Part shown: piece by piece, positions 1-8,067 of the stretch
Position numbering within the stretch: the first letter of the stretch is position 1
Layout: each line of letters opens with the position of its first letter
From: UBA4292 sp964648695
GTDB taxonomy: Bacteria > Bacillota > Clostridia > Lachnospirales > Lachnospiraceae
Assembly (NCBI GenBank): GCA_964648695.1
Contig: CAZYLH010000014.1
Coordinates: 1 to 26,760, forward strand
DNA length: 26,760 nt
Direction: 5' to 3'
Translations under genes and position numbers: made by a program
The notes under the pieces: model-generated
What the model was told of the DNA's origin: nothing
The model's database searches: none
What the model saw: the letters and a program-made list of their open reading frames with translations, nothing else

Positions 1-67
1 ACCTTGCCAGTTTCAAAATGTCTAAACCCACATAAGCTTTCTCATAAGGGACTTTTGAACCCGACAT
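1..67 (-). CDS. Possible 5' end of a gene running off the left edge
   Basis: An ATG at 65-67 on the minus strand opens a frame that stays open for 22 codons to the window edge. The peptide begins MSGSKVPYEKAY and continues VGLDILKLAR, which looks protein-like. It starts just after the U-tract of the terminator of the upstream LacI gene, and no convincing Shine-Dalgarno sequence is visible. An open frame this short can occur by chance, so this is tentative. I do not recognise the family. Confidence 0.35.
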   Translation of the reverse strand, partial: MSGSKVPYEKAYVGLDILKLAR

Positions 68-76
68 AACTTTAAC

Positions 77-117
77 AAAAAAAGAAGAACCCTAGGTTTT
101 TCTCCATGGTCCTTCTT
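77..117 (-). terminator. Intrinsic terminator of the LacI-type gene
   Basis: On the minus strand a 10-bp stem (AAGAAGGACC paired with GGTTCTTCTT, one G-U pair) with a 16-nt loop is followed directly by a run of six or more T. It lies about 30 nt after the stop of the regulator at 148-1155 and fits a rho-independent terminator. Confidence 0.8.
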
Positions 118-147
118 AATTTTAGGCTATGCTTTTTTCACAGCCTC

Positions 148-1155
148 TTATTTTGCACCTTCCATAACCGTCTTGCGACAGACCAGCTCTCCATAGACGA
201 TACTGGTCCCTCTGCGATATTTCCTGTTTTTCACCCGCTGCTCCACGATATGAATGCACTGGCGGATCATCTCATCAGTTCTTACCCGATATGTGGTAAG
301 CTCCACTCCCTCCGGCACCTGCTCCGCATAGTCGTCATATCCCACAACCGCCACATCCTGCGGAACGGCATATCCTTTTTTCCTTAGGGTATCTATCAGT
401 CGGTAGGCCGTGACATCACAGTTACATATAAATGCCTCCGGCATATCCTCCGGCAATTTCAGCTCTATAAAATCCCCTCTCTCCTCCTTGTCCAAAATGG
501 TCCAGCTCGGATCCACGTAGAGATCATTTGCAATCATATATTTAAGATAGCCCATATAGCGGTCTAAAATATTCCTGGTATTCTTGCAGTTGCCGACAAA
601 GCCGATTTTTTCATAACCGTTTCTGACCAGACACCTGGCAAGCAGATACCCTCCGTTTACATTGTCGCCCACCACGCAGTCAACATCATAATCCTCGTTC
701 TCAAAGTCAAAGAAGATGATGCCAAGCCCCGTCTGCATCAGCTTATCAAGGAAGGAATTTTTCAGCTCGCCGATAACAATAACCTGCTCTATAAGCTCCA
801 TCCTCACCACATTTGGAAGGTTGCCCGCATCCTCATCCTCACGGCGGACTATCTCTAGGATCCCGATATATCCCCTTGCGGAAAGCTCCATAATAAGGTT
901 CTGATAAATTTTCAGGTAAAATGAGTTGTCCGCTATAAACCACTCCGCCACGATGATGGCGATATTCTGGCTTGCGATCTCCCGCTTTTTAGTATCATCC
1001 TTTAGGACATATCCCATGCTTCTTGCGGTATCGATAATGCGCTCCCTAAGCGCCTCGCTGACGCCGTCCTTGCCCGCAAGCGCCTTTGAGACAGAAACAA
1101 CGCTTACGTTCATCTCCTGAGCCACGTCCTTCATGGTAACACGTTTTCTCTGCAT
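148..1155 (-). CDS. LacI/GalR-family transcriptional regulator
   Basis: This is a 335-residue DNA-binding repressor of the LacI/GalR family, normally controlling sugar genes in response to a small ligand. The N-terminus carries the family helix-turn-helix and hinge helix (VTMKDVAQEMNVSVVSVSKA). A periplasmic-binding-protein-like effector domain follows from about residue 60, ending in the usual region with VAVVGYDDYAE and TTYRV. Two starts are possible: ATG at 1155, used here because the family motif begins a few residues later, or ATG at 1170; neither has a strong ribosome binding site. The gene is monocistronic, with a plausible promoter at 1216-1244 and its own terminator at 77-117. No sugar genes adjoin it here, so the regulon cannot be told; targets may lie left of the window. 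Confidence 0.9.
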   Translation of the reverse strand: MQRKRVTMKDVAQEMNVSVVSVSKALAGKDGVSEALRERIIDTARSMGYVLKDDTKKREIASQNIAIIVAEWFIADNSFYLKIYQNLIMELSARGYIGILEIVRREDEDAGNLPNVVRMELIEQVIVIGELKNSFLDKLMQTGLGIIFFDFENEDYDVDCVVGDNVNGGYLLARCLVRNGYEKIGFVGNCKNTRNILDRYMGYLKYMIANDLYVDPSWTILDKEERGDFIELKLPEDMPEAFICNCDVTAYRLIDTLRKKGYAVPQDVAVVGYDDYAEQVPEGVELTTYRVRTDEMIRQCIHIVEQRVKNRKYRRGTSIVYGELVCRKTVMEGAK

Positions 1156-1197
1156 ACCCACATCCCCCATCGGCCTATGCGCATTCTCTCGCTATGG

Positions 1198-1212
1198 TGC
1201 ATTTTTTATGCA
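1198..1212. promoter_or_regulatory. Perfect 15-bp palindrome downstream of the LacI-gene promoter
   Basis: TGCAT-TTTTT-ATGCA is a perfect 5-5-5 inverted repeat just downstream of the proposed -10 box of the LacI-type gene, where an autoregulatory operator could sit. It lacks the central CG typical of many LacI-family operators, so this is only a candidate. Confidence 0.3.
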
Positions 1213-1215
1213 AAA

Positions 1216-1244
1216 ATACTACCACAAATGATAAAATAATTCAA
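1216..1244 (-). promoter_or_regulatory. Candidate sigma-A promoter of the LacI-type gene
   Basis: On the minus strand, TTGAAT (1239-1244) and TAGTAT (1216-1221) are separated by 17 nt. Each matches consensus at 4 of 6 positions. The position about 60 nt upstream of the start codon is reasonable. Confidence 0.45.
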
Positions 1245-1375
1245 TGTGTTTACCTTAATTTAGCTAAGCTCTTCTTCTAAGCCTCATTCCTTAACGAAAG
1301 GTTTTCTTAAGCTTCATATCAGATTCACCTTCATAGCCAGCCCCATAAGGCAAAAAAATAAGGCTGAAAATCTTA

Positions 1376-1396
1376 CGAAACTGATTTTAAGTTTCG
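1376..1396 (-). terminator. Hairpin after the fatty-acid operon (weak terminator candidate)
   Basis: CGAAACT-N7-AGTTTCG is a perfect 7-bp inverted repeat about 40 nt beyond the stop of the last gene of the fatty-acid operon. On the minus strand a run of seven T comes only about 20 nt later, so the termination structure is not canonical. The rest of 1245-1437 shows nothing else I can name. Confidence 0.35.
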
Positions 1397-1437
1397 CAAA
1401 AATTTCAACCTGTCACTTTTCTAAACATATAAATGTT

Positions 1438-1905
1438 TCACGTCAAATACCCGTAAATCTTATGTGATGTAAAGAATTTGTTGAGCTTCTCAAGGCATAT
1501 GACAAGCACACGGCGCTCCTCCTCAGTCAAATCCTCTATCGCAGCGCGGATCATCTCCATGTGGAATTTCATGTGATGCTTAAACGCCTGCTTTCCTTTC
1601 TGTGTAAGCGTCACCAGCACCACGCGCTTATCCTGCGTGCTTCTGCTTTTCTTGATATAGTCTTTTTTCTCAAGATTATTCATATTCACCGTCAGCGTTC
1701 CCACCGTCACCATCAGCTGTTTGGCAATGGTGCTCATACTCCTTGGCTCTCCAATACCGATGGCGTTTATGATATGCATATCGTTATTTGTGATGTCGCT
1801 GTACTCCTCGGTTATGATCGCCTTTCCCTCCGCTGCCATCACCTTGTTAAACAGACTTACCAACAACTCATTTAGAACATGTTCTCTAGCATCGCTTTCA
1901 TTCAT
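1438..1905 (-). CDS. MarR-family regulator, FabT-like, last gene of the fatty-acid operon
   Basis: This is a 155-residue winged-helix MarR-family protein. The recognition region is visible as IGEPRSMSTIAKQLMVTVGT, followed by a wing (KKSRSTQDKRVVLVTLTQKG) and a C-terminal dimerisation helix. MarR proteins linked to fab genes (FabT in streptococci and lactococci) repress fatty-acid synthesis, with long-chain acyl-ACP as co-repressor. Here it is the distal gene, nearly adjoining fabH, and a FabT-like palindrome lies near the operon promoter, so autogenous feedback is inferred. The ATG at 1905 is preferred because AGAGGTG lies 9 nt upstream; a GTG at 1917 in the same frame has no ribosome binding site. 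Confidence 0.85.
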   Translation of the reverse strand: MNESDAREHVLNELLVSLFNKVMAAEGKAIITEEYSDITNNDMHIINAIGIGEPRSMSTIAKQLMVTVGTLTVNMNNLEKKDYIKKSRSTQDKRVVLVTLTQKGKQAFKHHMKFHMEMIRAAIEDLTEEERRVLVICLEKLNKFFTSHKIYGYLT

Positions 1906-1920
1906 CTGCCACTTCACCTC

Positions 1921-2883
1921 TTACCAAACCATCACGCAGGCTCCGTAGGTAAGGCCCGCGCCAAATCCGGATAAAACCACCTTCTGTCCGGACTCTAACT
2001 TGCCATCACGGTTTAGCTCATCTAAAAGCAACGGTATAGCCGCGGATGAAGTGTTTCCAAGCCTGGTCAGATTTACAGGGAAATGCTCCATATCAAGCTT
2101 TAAATTCTTTGCGATGGACTCTAAAATCCGGACATTTGCCTGGTGCATCACATAAAGGTCTATATCCTGCGGGGTAAGTCCTGCCATATCAAGCGCCTGA
2201 CTGATGCACGCGGGAACCTGCCTGGTGGCAAACTTATACACCTCTCTGCCATCCATGTGGACATAGATATCATCCTTATCCCCGACGCGTCCGGTATGGC
2301 AGTAAAGCGCCATTCCCTTCGCCCCGTCACTTCTCTGGGCCATACTTATTATGCCGTCATCATCATTTGGCGTCCCTTCCACATAGACAGCTCCGGCGCC
2401 ATCGCCAAAGAGCACGCATGTGGAACGGTCTGTCCAGTCAATAATCCTTGAGAGCACTTCGCTTCCGACCACCAGTGCGTTTTTATAAAACCCCGTCTGT
2501 ATATAGGTGCGAGCTGTCTGTAGAGCAAACAGAAAGCCGGAGCATGCCGCATTTAAGTCAAATGCCACCGCCTTATCAGCGCCGATAATACTCTGCACCT
2601 GGCATGCACAGCAGGGAAGAAGCATTTCAGCCGAGCATGTAGCCACAATTATCATGTCCACATCCTTTGCCTCTTTCCCAGCGCTTTCTAAGGCGCGCTC
2701 ACACGCCTTTGCTGCCAGAGTCGCCGTGGTCTCAGCAGCATCCCCCGCAATGCGGCGCTCACTAATGCCTGTTCTCTCACGGATCCACTCATCGCTGGTA
2801 TCCATTCTCTTTTCCAGGTCGAAGTTTGTCACCACCTGCTTAGGCAGTGCGCTTCCGGTTCCCAGTATCTTAATTGATTTCAT
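1921..2883 (-). CDS. fabH: 3-oxoacyl-ACP synthase III (KAS III)
   Basis: FabH starts fatty-acid synthesis by condensing an acyl-CoA with malonyl-ACP. The protein is 320 residues, normal for the family, and has the catalytic triad Cys114 (NAACSGF), His247 (VMHQANVR) and Asn277 (RLGNTSSA). The N-terminus (KILGTGSALPK) and the C-terminal LSGFGAGLTYGA are typical. The ATG at 2883 follows GGAGGAATATTG; an in-frame ATG at 2913 has no such site. It lies 56 nt after accDA, the largest gap inside the operon, and the MarR gene follows closely. Primer preference (acetyl, propionyl or branched) cannot be told by eye. Confidence 0.96.
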   Translation of the reverse strand: MKSIKILGTGSALPKQVVTNFDLEKRMDTSDEWIRERTGISERRIAGDAAETTATLAAKACERALESAGKEAKDVDMIIVATCSAEMLLPCCACQVQSIIGADKAVAFDLNAACSGFLFALQTARTYIQTGFYKNALVVGSEVLSRIIDWTDRSTCVLFGDGAGAVYVEGTPNDDDGIISMAQRSDGAKGMALYCHTGRVGDKDDIYVHMDGREVYKFATRQVPACISQALDMAGLTPQDIDLYVMHQANVRILESIAKNLKLDMEHFPVNLTRLGNTSSAAIPLLLDELNRDGKLESGQKVVLSGFGAGLTYGACVMVW

Positions 2884-2939
2884 CAATATTCCTCCACTTT
2901 TTCGGCAGCCCACCGCCGCCTTTTGCAGGAAAATCTGTT

Positions 2940-4718
2940 CTAAAAAGCTCTAAAGCGGTTATATCTGCGCTCTGCGATCTCCTCGCCGCTCATGCCCTCG
3001 TACTTTTCAAGGAATCCCCTGATCTTTTCCTTCAGGTATGTGCCGATGGCTTCCTCTGTGTCCTTACCCGCTCCGCCAAACTCCGGAATGATCTGCTCTA
3101 TCACCCCAAGGTTCTTTAAATCCTGGGCGGTGATCTTCATCACCTCGCTGGCCTCCTTTGCCCTTGTGGAATCCTTCCACAGGATTGAGGCAAAGCCTTC
3201 AGGCGAGAGAATGGAGTAGGTGGCATTTTCTAACATCCAGACCTCGTTTCCTACAGCGGTGGCCAAAGCTCCGCCGCTTCCGCCCTCGCCTATCAGAATG
3301 CAGAGCACCGGCACCTTTAGGGCTGACATCTCTAGGAGATTTCTGGCGATTGCCTCTCCCTGTCCGCGCTCCTCCGCCTCGATGCCGCAAAAAGCGCCCG
3401 AGGTGTTTACAAAGCTAATAATTGGACGGTTAAACTTTTCCGCCTGCTTCATCAGGCGCAGGGCTTTTCTATACCCTTCCGGCATTGGCATGCCAAAATT
3501 TCGCTCCTGGCACTCCTTTAAGGTCTTTCCCCTCACATCGGCGATGATGGTAACGGGCTGTCCATCAAGGAAAGCAAGGCCTCCTACTATCGCCGCATCA
3601 TCTGCATAATACCTGTCACCGTGAGCCTCAACAAAATAATCGAAGATATATTTCATATAGTCAAGCGCGGAGGATCTCTCTACCTGTCTTACGCCCTTCA
3701 CCTTATCCCATGCGGTAAGGGGTGCCTCCTGTGGCACCTCACCACTTAAAATTTCTCCTAGCTCCACATGCTCATCCTCTGTAAGAAAATCGGACCAGGT
3801 ATTTTTCCCTCCGCACTGATGCGTCTTTATGAGGAAAAGCAGTGTCTTCTTTAAATCCTTTCGCTCCACTATGCCGTCCACAAAGCCATGATCCAGCAAA
3901 AACTCCGCCGTCTGAAAGCCCTCCGGGAGCTCCTGACCAATGGTCTGCTTGATAACCCTCGGTCCCGCAAATCCGATAAGAGCTCCGGGCTCTGCGATGA
4001 TCACATCTCCAAGCATCGCATAGCTTGCGGTCACGCCCCCGGTGGTGGGATCCGTTAGGATGGAGCAGTACAAAAGACCCGCCTCCCCGTGCCTTTTTAT
4101 GGCCGCGGCAGTCTTTGCCATCTGCATCAGTGAGATGATTCCCTCCTGCATTCTGGCTCCGCCTGAGCAGCAGAATATAAACACCGGCAGACGCTCTTTA
4201 GTGGCGCGCTCTATAGCAGCTGTCACCTTCTCGCCAAGGACATGTCCCATGCTCGCCATCATAAATCTGGCATCGCACACGCCAATAAGTGCATCCTCGC
4301 CGTAAATTTTACATTTCCCGATGGTGATTCCCTCATTTAACCCAGTCTTTTCCTGAGCCGCTAGGAGTTTTTCCTCATACCCCTCATAACTAAGGGGATT
4401 GCTTATTGGCATATCGGAAAACCACTCTGTAAATGTGCCGGGATCCGCCACCATTTTTATGCGGTTCTTAGTCTTTACGCGAAAATATCCCTCGCACTCG
4501 TAGCAGATATATTTTCTCTTGACAACCTGCTCCTTATCCACCATCTTGCCGCATTTAGGGCACTTAACCAGCGCTCTCTCTGCGGGCTTATCGGACTTTT
4601 TCTCATTCACATCCTGCACATCACTGTCTGTGAATTTGATCTTTTCTGCCAGAATACTGTATAGTCCGGAGGGAAAATGTCTTTTCACTCCCATCTTCCA
4701 TTTTCTGTTCACTTCCAT
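2940..4718 (-). CDS. accDA: Fused acetyl-CoA carboxylase carboxyltransferase (AccD-AccA)
   Basis: This 592-residue protein carries both carboxyltransferase halves of acetyl-CoA carboxylase, which transfer CO2 from biotin to acetyl-CoA to make malonyl-CoA. Residues about 45-295 are AccD (beta), with a four-cysteine zinc ribbon (Cys53, Cys56, Cys72, Cys75) and the crotonase-fold segment CCSGGARMQEG. Residues about 320-592 are AccA (alpha), with VNTSGAFCGIEAEERGQGEA and IGEGGSGGALA. In E. coli these are separate proteins; fused forms are known in Firmicutes. The start follows GGGAGTTTT, and fabZ ends 9 nt upstream. The partners AccB (biotin carrier) and AccC (biotin carboxylase) are not encoded in this cluster. 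Confidence 0.95.
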   Translation of the reverse strand: MEVNRKWKMGVKRHFPSGLYSILAEKIKFTDSDVQDVNEKKSDKPAERALVKCPKCGKMVDKEQVVKRKYICYECEGYFRVKTKNRIKMVADPGTFTEWFSDMPISNPLSYEGYEEKLLAAQEKTGLNEGITIGKCKIYGEDALIGVCDARFMMASMGHVLGEKVTAAIERATKERLPVFIFCCSGGARMQEGIISLMQMAKTAAAIKRHGEAGLLYCSILTDPTTGGVTASYAMLGDVIIAEPGALIGFAGPRVIKQTIGQELPEGFQTAEFLLDHGFVDGIVERKDLKKTLLFLIKTHQCGGKNTWSDFLTEDEHVELGEILSGEVPQEAPLTAWDKVKGVRQVERSSALDYMKYIFDYFVEAHGDRYYADDAAIVGGLAFLDGQPVTIIADVRGKTLKECQERNFGMPMPEGYRKALRLMKQAEKFNRPIISFVNTSGAFCGIEAEERGQGEAIARNLLEMSALKVPVLCILIGEGGSGGALATAVGNEVWMLENATYSILSPEGFASILWKDSTRAKEASEVMKITAQDLKNLGVIEQIIPEFGGAGKDTEEAIGTYLKEKIRGFLEKYEGMSGEEIAERRYNRFRAF

Positions 4719-4727
4719 AAAACTCCC

Positions 4728-5159
4728 TTATTCACCTATTGCAAAGGTCAGCTCCGCTTTGGCTACAAGCTTGCCGTCAACATACGCGCTAGCCTCCCCC
4801 ACACCGATGGGCCCCTTAACCTTTCCGATCTTGGTCTCCAGCATTAACACATCTCCGGGATGGACTTTCTTCTTAAATCTTGCCTTGTCGATTCCCACAA
4901 AATAAGCGGTCTTTCCCTGCCACTGCGGCAGACCAAGAAGCGCCACAGCGCCCACCTGTGCCATTGCCTCGATGATGAGCACTCCCGGCATAACTGGATT
5001 TCCCGGAAAATGTCCCGCAAAATACGGCTCGTTAAAGCTGACACATTTTTTTCCAAGAGCCCTGATTCCCGGCTCTAGCTCCTCGATAGTATCTATAAGA
5101 AGAAACGGGGAGCGATGTGGAATAATTTCCATAATTTCCTTTGTGGTATATACTGCCAT
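4728..5159 (-). CDS. fabZ: 3-hydroxyacyl-ACP dehydratase FabZ
   Basis: FabZ removes water from 3-hydroxyacyl-ACP to give trans-2-enoyl-ACP. The 143-residue hot-dog-fold protein shows the active-site pattern with His50 (FAGHFPGNPVMPGV) and Glu64 (LIIEAMAQVGA). It starts 6 nt after fabF, with the ribosome binding site GGAG overlapping the end of fabF. In many clostridial clusters accB sits between fabF and fabZ; here there is no room for it. No FabA- or FabM-type gene for unsaturated fatty acids is seen nearby. Confidence 0.96.
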   Translation of the reverse strand: MAVYTTKEIMEIIPHRSPFLLIDTIEELEPGIRALGKKCVSFNEPYFAGHFPGNPVMPGVLIIEAMAQVGAVALLGLPQWQGKTAYFVGIDKARFKKKVHPGDVLMLETKIGKVKGPIGVGEASAYVDGKLVAKAELTFAIGE

Positions 5160-5165
5160 GATATT

Positions 5166-6398
5166 CTACTCCATATATCTCTTTATGAGGATGCTTGCGT
5201 TGTGTCCGCCAAATCCGAGTGAATTTGACAAAGCATAGTTAATCTCCTCGTTATAGGGCTGCTTACAGTAATTTAAATCAAGCTCTTCATCGGACTCGCT
5301 AAGACCCACCGTCCTATGTATAAAGCCCTCCTCTATTTCCTTCACGCAGGTGATAAACTCCACCGCTCCTGCCGCACCTAAGAGGTGACCTATCATGGAT
5401 TTTGTGGAATTTATCTTTATATCATACGCATGCTCGCCAAACGTCTGCTTTATCGCTCTGGTCTCAAAGAGATCATTGTGATGTGTGCTGGTGCCGTGAG
5501 CATTGATATAAGTGATATCATCAGTAGAAATGCCAGCGTCATTAACTGCATATAGCATAGCCTTCGCAGCGCCTGACCCGTCCTCTAAAGGTGATGTGAT
5601 GTGATATGCATCGGACGTGCAGCCATAACCCACTACCTCAGCTAAGATCTTCGCCCCCCTCTTTTTTGCGTGCTCAAGCTCCTCTAAAACTACAACTCCA
5701 GCGCCCTCTCCCATCACAAAGCCGCTTCTGTCCTTGTCAAAGGGAATGGAAGCCCTCTTGGGGTCTTCGCTGCTTGTCAGCGCTGTAAGGCCGATAAATC
5801 CCGCAACGGCGATGGGCGTAATCGCAGCCTCCGTTCCGCCTGCGAGCATCACCTCAGCGTCCCCATACTGGATGGAGCGAAAAGCCTCTCCGATGGAATT
5901 TGTGCCAGTAGCGCACGCTGTCACGACATTTAAGCTCTTGCCCTTTAAGCCATATATAATGCTCACATTTCCAGCCGCCATGTTTGAGATCATCAGCGGA
6001 ACCAAAAGTGGAGCAATCCTGTTTGGCCCTTTTTCTAAAAGTCTCGTGTGCTCTTTTTCTGTAACCTGTAGGCTTCCAATGCCGCATCCTATGGCACATC
6101 CTACTCTGAAAGGATCTTCCTTTTCCATATCAAGGGCTGCATCCTCCATAGCCTCTCCTGCGGCAGCCACAGCAAACTGGGTAAATCTCTCCATCCTCCT
6201 GATAGATTTTTTATCCATATACTGAGCCGGGTCAAAGTCCTTAACCTCTCCAGCCAGCTTACACTTATACTCCGAAGCGTCAAACGCCGTGATGGGGGCA
6301 AATCCCACCTTCTCTTCCTTTACGCTTCGCCAGTATTTATCCACACCGATGCCGATGGGCGTCACCGCACCCATACCGGTCACAACAACTCTTCTCAT
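5166..6398 (-). CDS. fabF: 3-oxoacyl-ACP synthase II (KAS II)
   Basis: FabF elongates acyl-ACP with malonyl-ACP. At 410 residues it has the family's normal length and the Cys-His-His triad: Cys162 (VVTACATGTNS), His301 (NAHGTSTHHND) and His338 (SMIGHLLGAAGAVE). The C-terminal glycine-rich SNSLGFGGHNAS is intact. GGAGGAATGGCTAT precedes the ATG. The start overlaps the fabG stop by 4 nt, suggesting translational coupling. Confidence 0.97.
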   Translation of the reverse strand: MRRVVVTGMGAVTPIGIGVDKYWRSVKEEKVGFAPITAFDASEYKCKLAGEVKDFDPAQYMDKKSIRRMERFTQFAVAAAGEAMEDAALDMEKEDPFRVGCAIGCGIGSLQVTEKEHTRLLEKGPNRIAPLLVPLMISNMAAGNVSIIYGLKGKSLNVVTACATGTNSIGEAFRSIQYGDAEVMLAGGTEAAITPIAVAGFIGLTALTSSEDPKRASIPFDKDRSGFVMGEGAGVVVLEELEHAKKRGAKILAEVVGYGCTSDAYHITSPLEDGSGAAKAMLYAVNDAGISTDDITYINAHGTSTHHNDLFETRAIKQTFGEHAYDIKINSTKSMIGHLLGAAGAVEFITCVKEIEEGFIHRTVGLSESDEELDLNYCKQPYNEEINYALSNSLGFGGHNASILIKRYME

Positions 6399-7135
6399 AT
6401 AGCCATTCCTCCGTCCACGCAGATCACCTGCCCGGTAATGTATGCAGCGGCGTCACCGGCAAGAAACGTAACTAGTTCTGCCACGTCCAAAGGACTACCC
6501 ATATGCCCCATGGGAATCATCTTCACTGCGCCTTCCTTTACGCTATCAGGCATAGAAGCCGTCATATCCGTGTTTATAAAGCCGGGAGCCACGGCGTTTA
6601 CGCATATCCCCCTGCTTGCAAGCTCTCTGGCAACGCTCTTTGTAAGACCAATAAGGCCTGCCTTAGAAGCTGAATAATTGGCCTGTCCGGCATTTCCCAT
6701 AACGCCGCTGACAGAGGAGATATTGATGATGCGTCCGCTTTTCTGCTTTAAAAAGCTTCTTGAAAAATGGCGGATCGTGTTAAATGCGCCCTTTAGGTTG
6801 GTATCAAGCACCGCATCATAATCCGCCTCGCTCATTCTCATAAGAATGCCGTCTCTGGTGATACCTGCGTTATTTACCAGGATATCAAGCCGCCCATACT
6901 TATCAAGCACCGTCTTTGCCATAGCAGCGCACGCCTCAAAATCCGACACATCACACTGGATGGCCAGTGCCTCACCTCCACCAGCTTTTATCTGTGCTAC
7001 TACTTCCTCCGCCTTTTCCTTAGAACCGGCGTAATTGACGATTACAACGGCTCCCTCTGCCGCCAGCTTAAGCGCGATGGCTCTGCCAATCCCCTTTGAG
7101 GCGCCGGTTATAAGCGCAATCTTTCCCGTCAGCAT
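6395..7135 (-). CDS. fabG: 3-oxoacyl-ACP reductase FabG
   Basis: FabG is an NADPH-dependent short-chain dehydrogenase reducing 3-oxoacyl-ACP to 3-hydroxyacyl-ACP. The 246-residue protein has the nucleotide-binding motif GASKGIG (residues 11-17), NNAG at 88-91, and the catalytic Ser141, Tyr154 and Lys158 (SISSVSG-type stretch and YSASKAG), plus the C-terminal YITGQVICVDGGMAI. GGAGGTCGGTTT precedes the ATG, which overlaps the end of fabD by 7 nt. Confidence 0.97.
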   Translation of the reverse strand: MLTGKIALITGASKGIGRAIALKLAAEGAVVIVNYAGSKEKAEEVVAQIKAGGGEALAIQCDVSDFEACAAMAKTVLDKYGRLDILVNNAGITRDGILMRMSEADYDAVLDTNLKGAFNTIRHFSRSFLKQKSGRIINISSVSGVMGNAGQANYSASKAGLIGLTKSVARELASRGICVNAVAPGFINTDMTASMPDSVKEGAVKMIPMGHMGSPLDVAELVTFLAGDAAAYITGQVICVDGGMAI

Positions 7136-8055
7136 AAACCGACCTCCTCCATCACCTTATTCATATCCTCAACTGTCTCTATATTAAGCATCTTTACATT
7201 CTTATCAATCTTTTTCATAAAGCCCGCCAGAGTTTTTCCAGGGCCGATCTCTATAAAGGTATCAACTCCGTCCTTTATCATTCGCCTAATGCTCTGCTCC
7301 CACATAACGGAGCTTGAAACCTGATCTGCTAAAATCTGCTTTATCTGGCTAGCGTCTGTCACATAGTCTGCTTTTGTGTTACATACATAAGGAATGCTTG
7401 GCGCATTTATTGATACTCCCGCAAGCTCTGCGGCAAGCTTTTCTCCTGCTCCCTTTAATAAAGGAGAGTGGAAAGGCCCGCTTACCCTTAGCGGAATGCA
7501 GCGCCTTGCTCCCTCGGACGCCATGCTCTCTGCCGCCTTATCCACCGCTTCCTTTTCGCCGCTTATGACAATCTGTCCCGGACAGTTGTAGTTGGCGATG
7601 GTGACTATCCCTTCCGTCTCCTCACAGATCTGGGCGATTTTATCCGCATCCATTCCAAGGACGGCCGTCATACCGCCCCCTACCGGATATGCCTCCTGCA
7701 TAAAGATACCTCTCTGGCGGATTAAGTGGAAAAGATCAGATAACTCCATCACATCCGCTGCTGCAAGCGCACAGTACTCTCCAAGGCTTAATCCCGCACA
7801 GACATCTGCCCTAATGCCCTTTTCCATGGCAACCTTTAAGATAGCCACCTCCGTGGCCAGCATTGCGATCTGTGTGTACTCCGTGATGTTTAACTGCTCA
7901 TTATGCCCAAAGCAAAGAGCCTCCACATCAAGGCCCGAAGCCTCTGACGCCATCTTGTATACCTCCCTTGCGAGAGGATACATATCATAAAAATCCTTTC
8001 CCATGCCGGGATACTGGGCTCCCTGTCCGGGGAACAAAAATGCCACCTTAGCCAT
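7129..8055 (-). CDS. fabD: Malonyl-CoA:ACP transacylase FabD
   Basis: FabD loads malonyl groups from CoA onto acyl carrier protein. The 308-residue protein begins with FLFPGQGAQYPGMG and has the nucleophile Ser90 in AGLSLGEY. The canonical GHSLGE histidine is leucine here, a change common in clostridial homologues as far as I recall. The catalytic His196 lies in SGPFHSPLL, and IEIGPGKTL is near the C-terminus. It begins 12 nt after fabK with AGAGGTAATA as ribosome binding site. Confidence 0.96.
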   Translation of the reverse strand: MAKVAFLFPGQGAQYPGMGKDFYDMYPLAREVYKMASEASGLDVEALCFGHNEQLNITEYTQIAMLATEVAILKVAMEKGIRADVCAGLSLGEYCALAAADVMELSDLFHLIRQRGIFMQEAYPVGGGMTAVLGMDADKIAQICEETEGIVTIANYNCPGQIVISGEKEAVDKAAESMASEGARRCIPLRVSGPFHSPLLKGAGEKLAAELAGVSINAPSIPYVCNTKADYVTDASQIKQILADQVSSSVMWEQSIRRMIKDGVDTFIEIGPGKTLAGFMKKIDKNVKMLNIETVEDMNKVMEEVGLC

Positions 8056-8067
8056 TATTACCTCTTT

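Noticed and set aside
1423..1438. AAACAT-ATAA-ATGTTT palindrome at the MarR gene stop as an operator
   Set aside because: It overlaps the end of the coding region far from any promoter, is AT-rich, and could arise by chance.
2507..2953. 148-codon plus-strand open frame
   Set aside because: It is antisense to fabH and the end of accDA; low-complexity composition and no motif.
5734..6225. 163-codon plus-strand open frame
   Set aside because: It is antisense to fabF, which has all catalytic residues and full length; the translated product has no recognisable family features.
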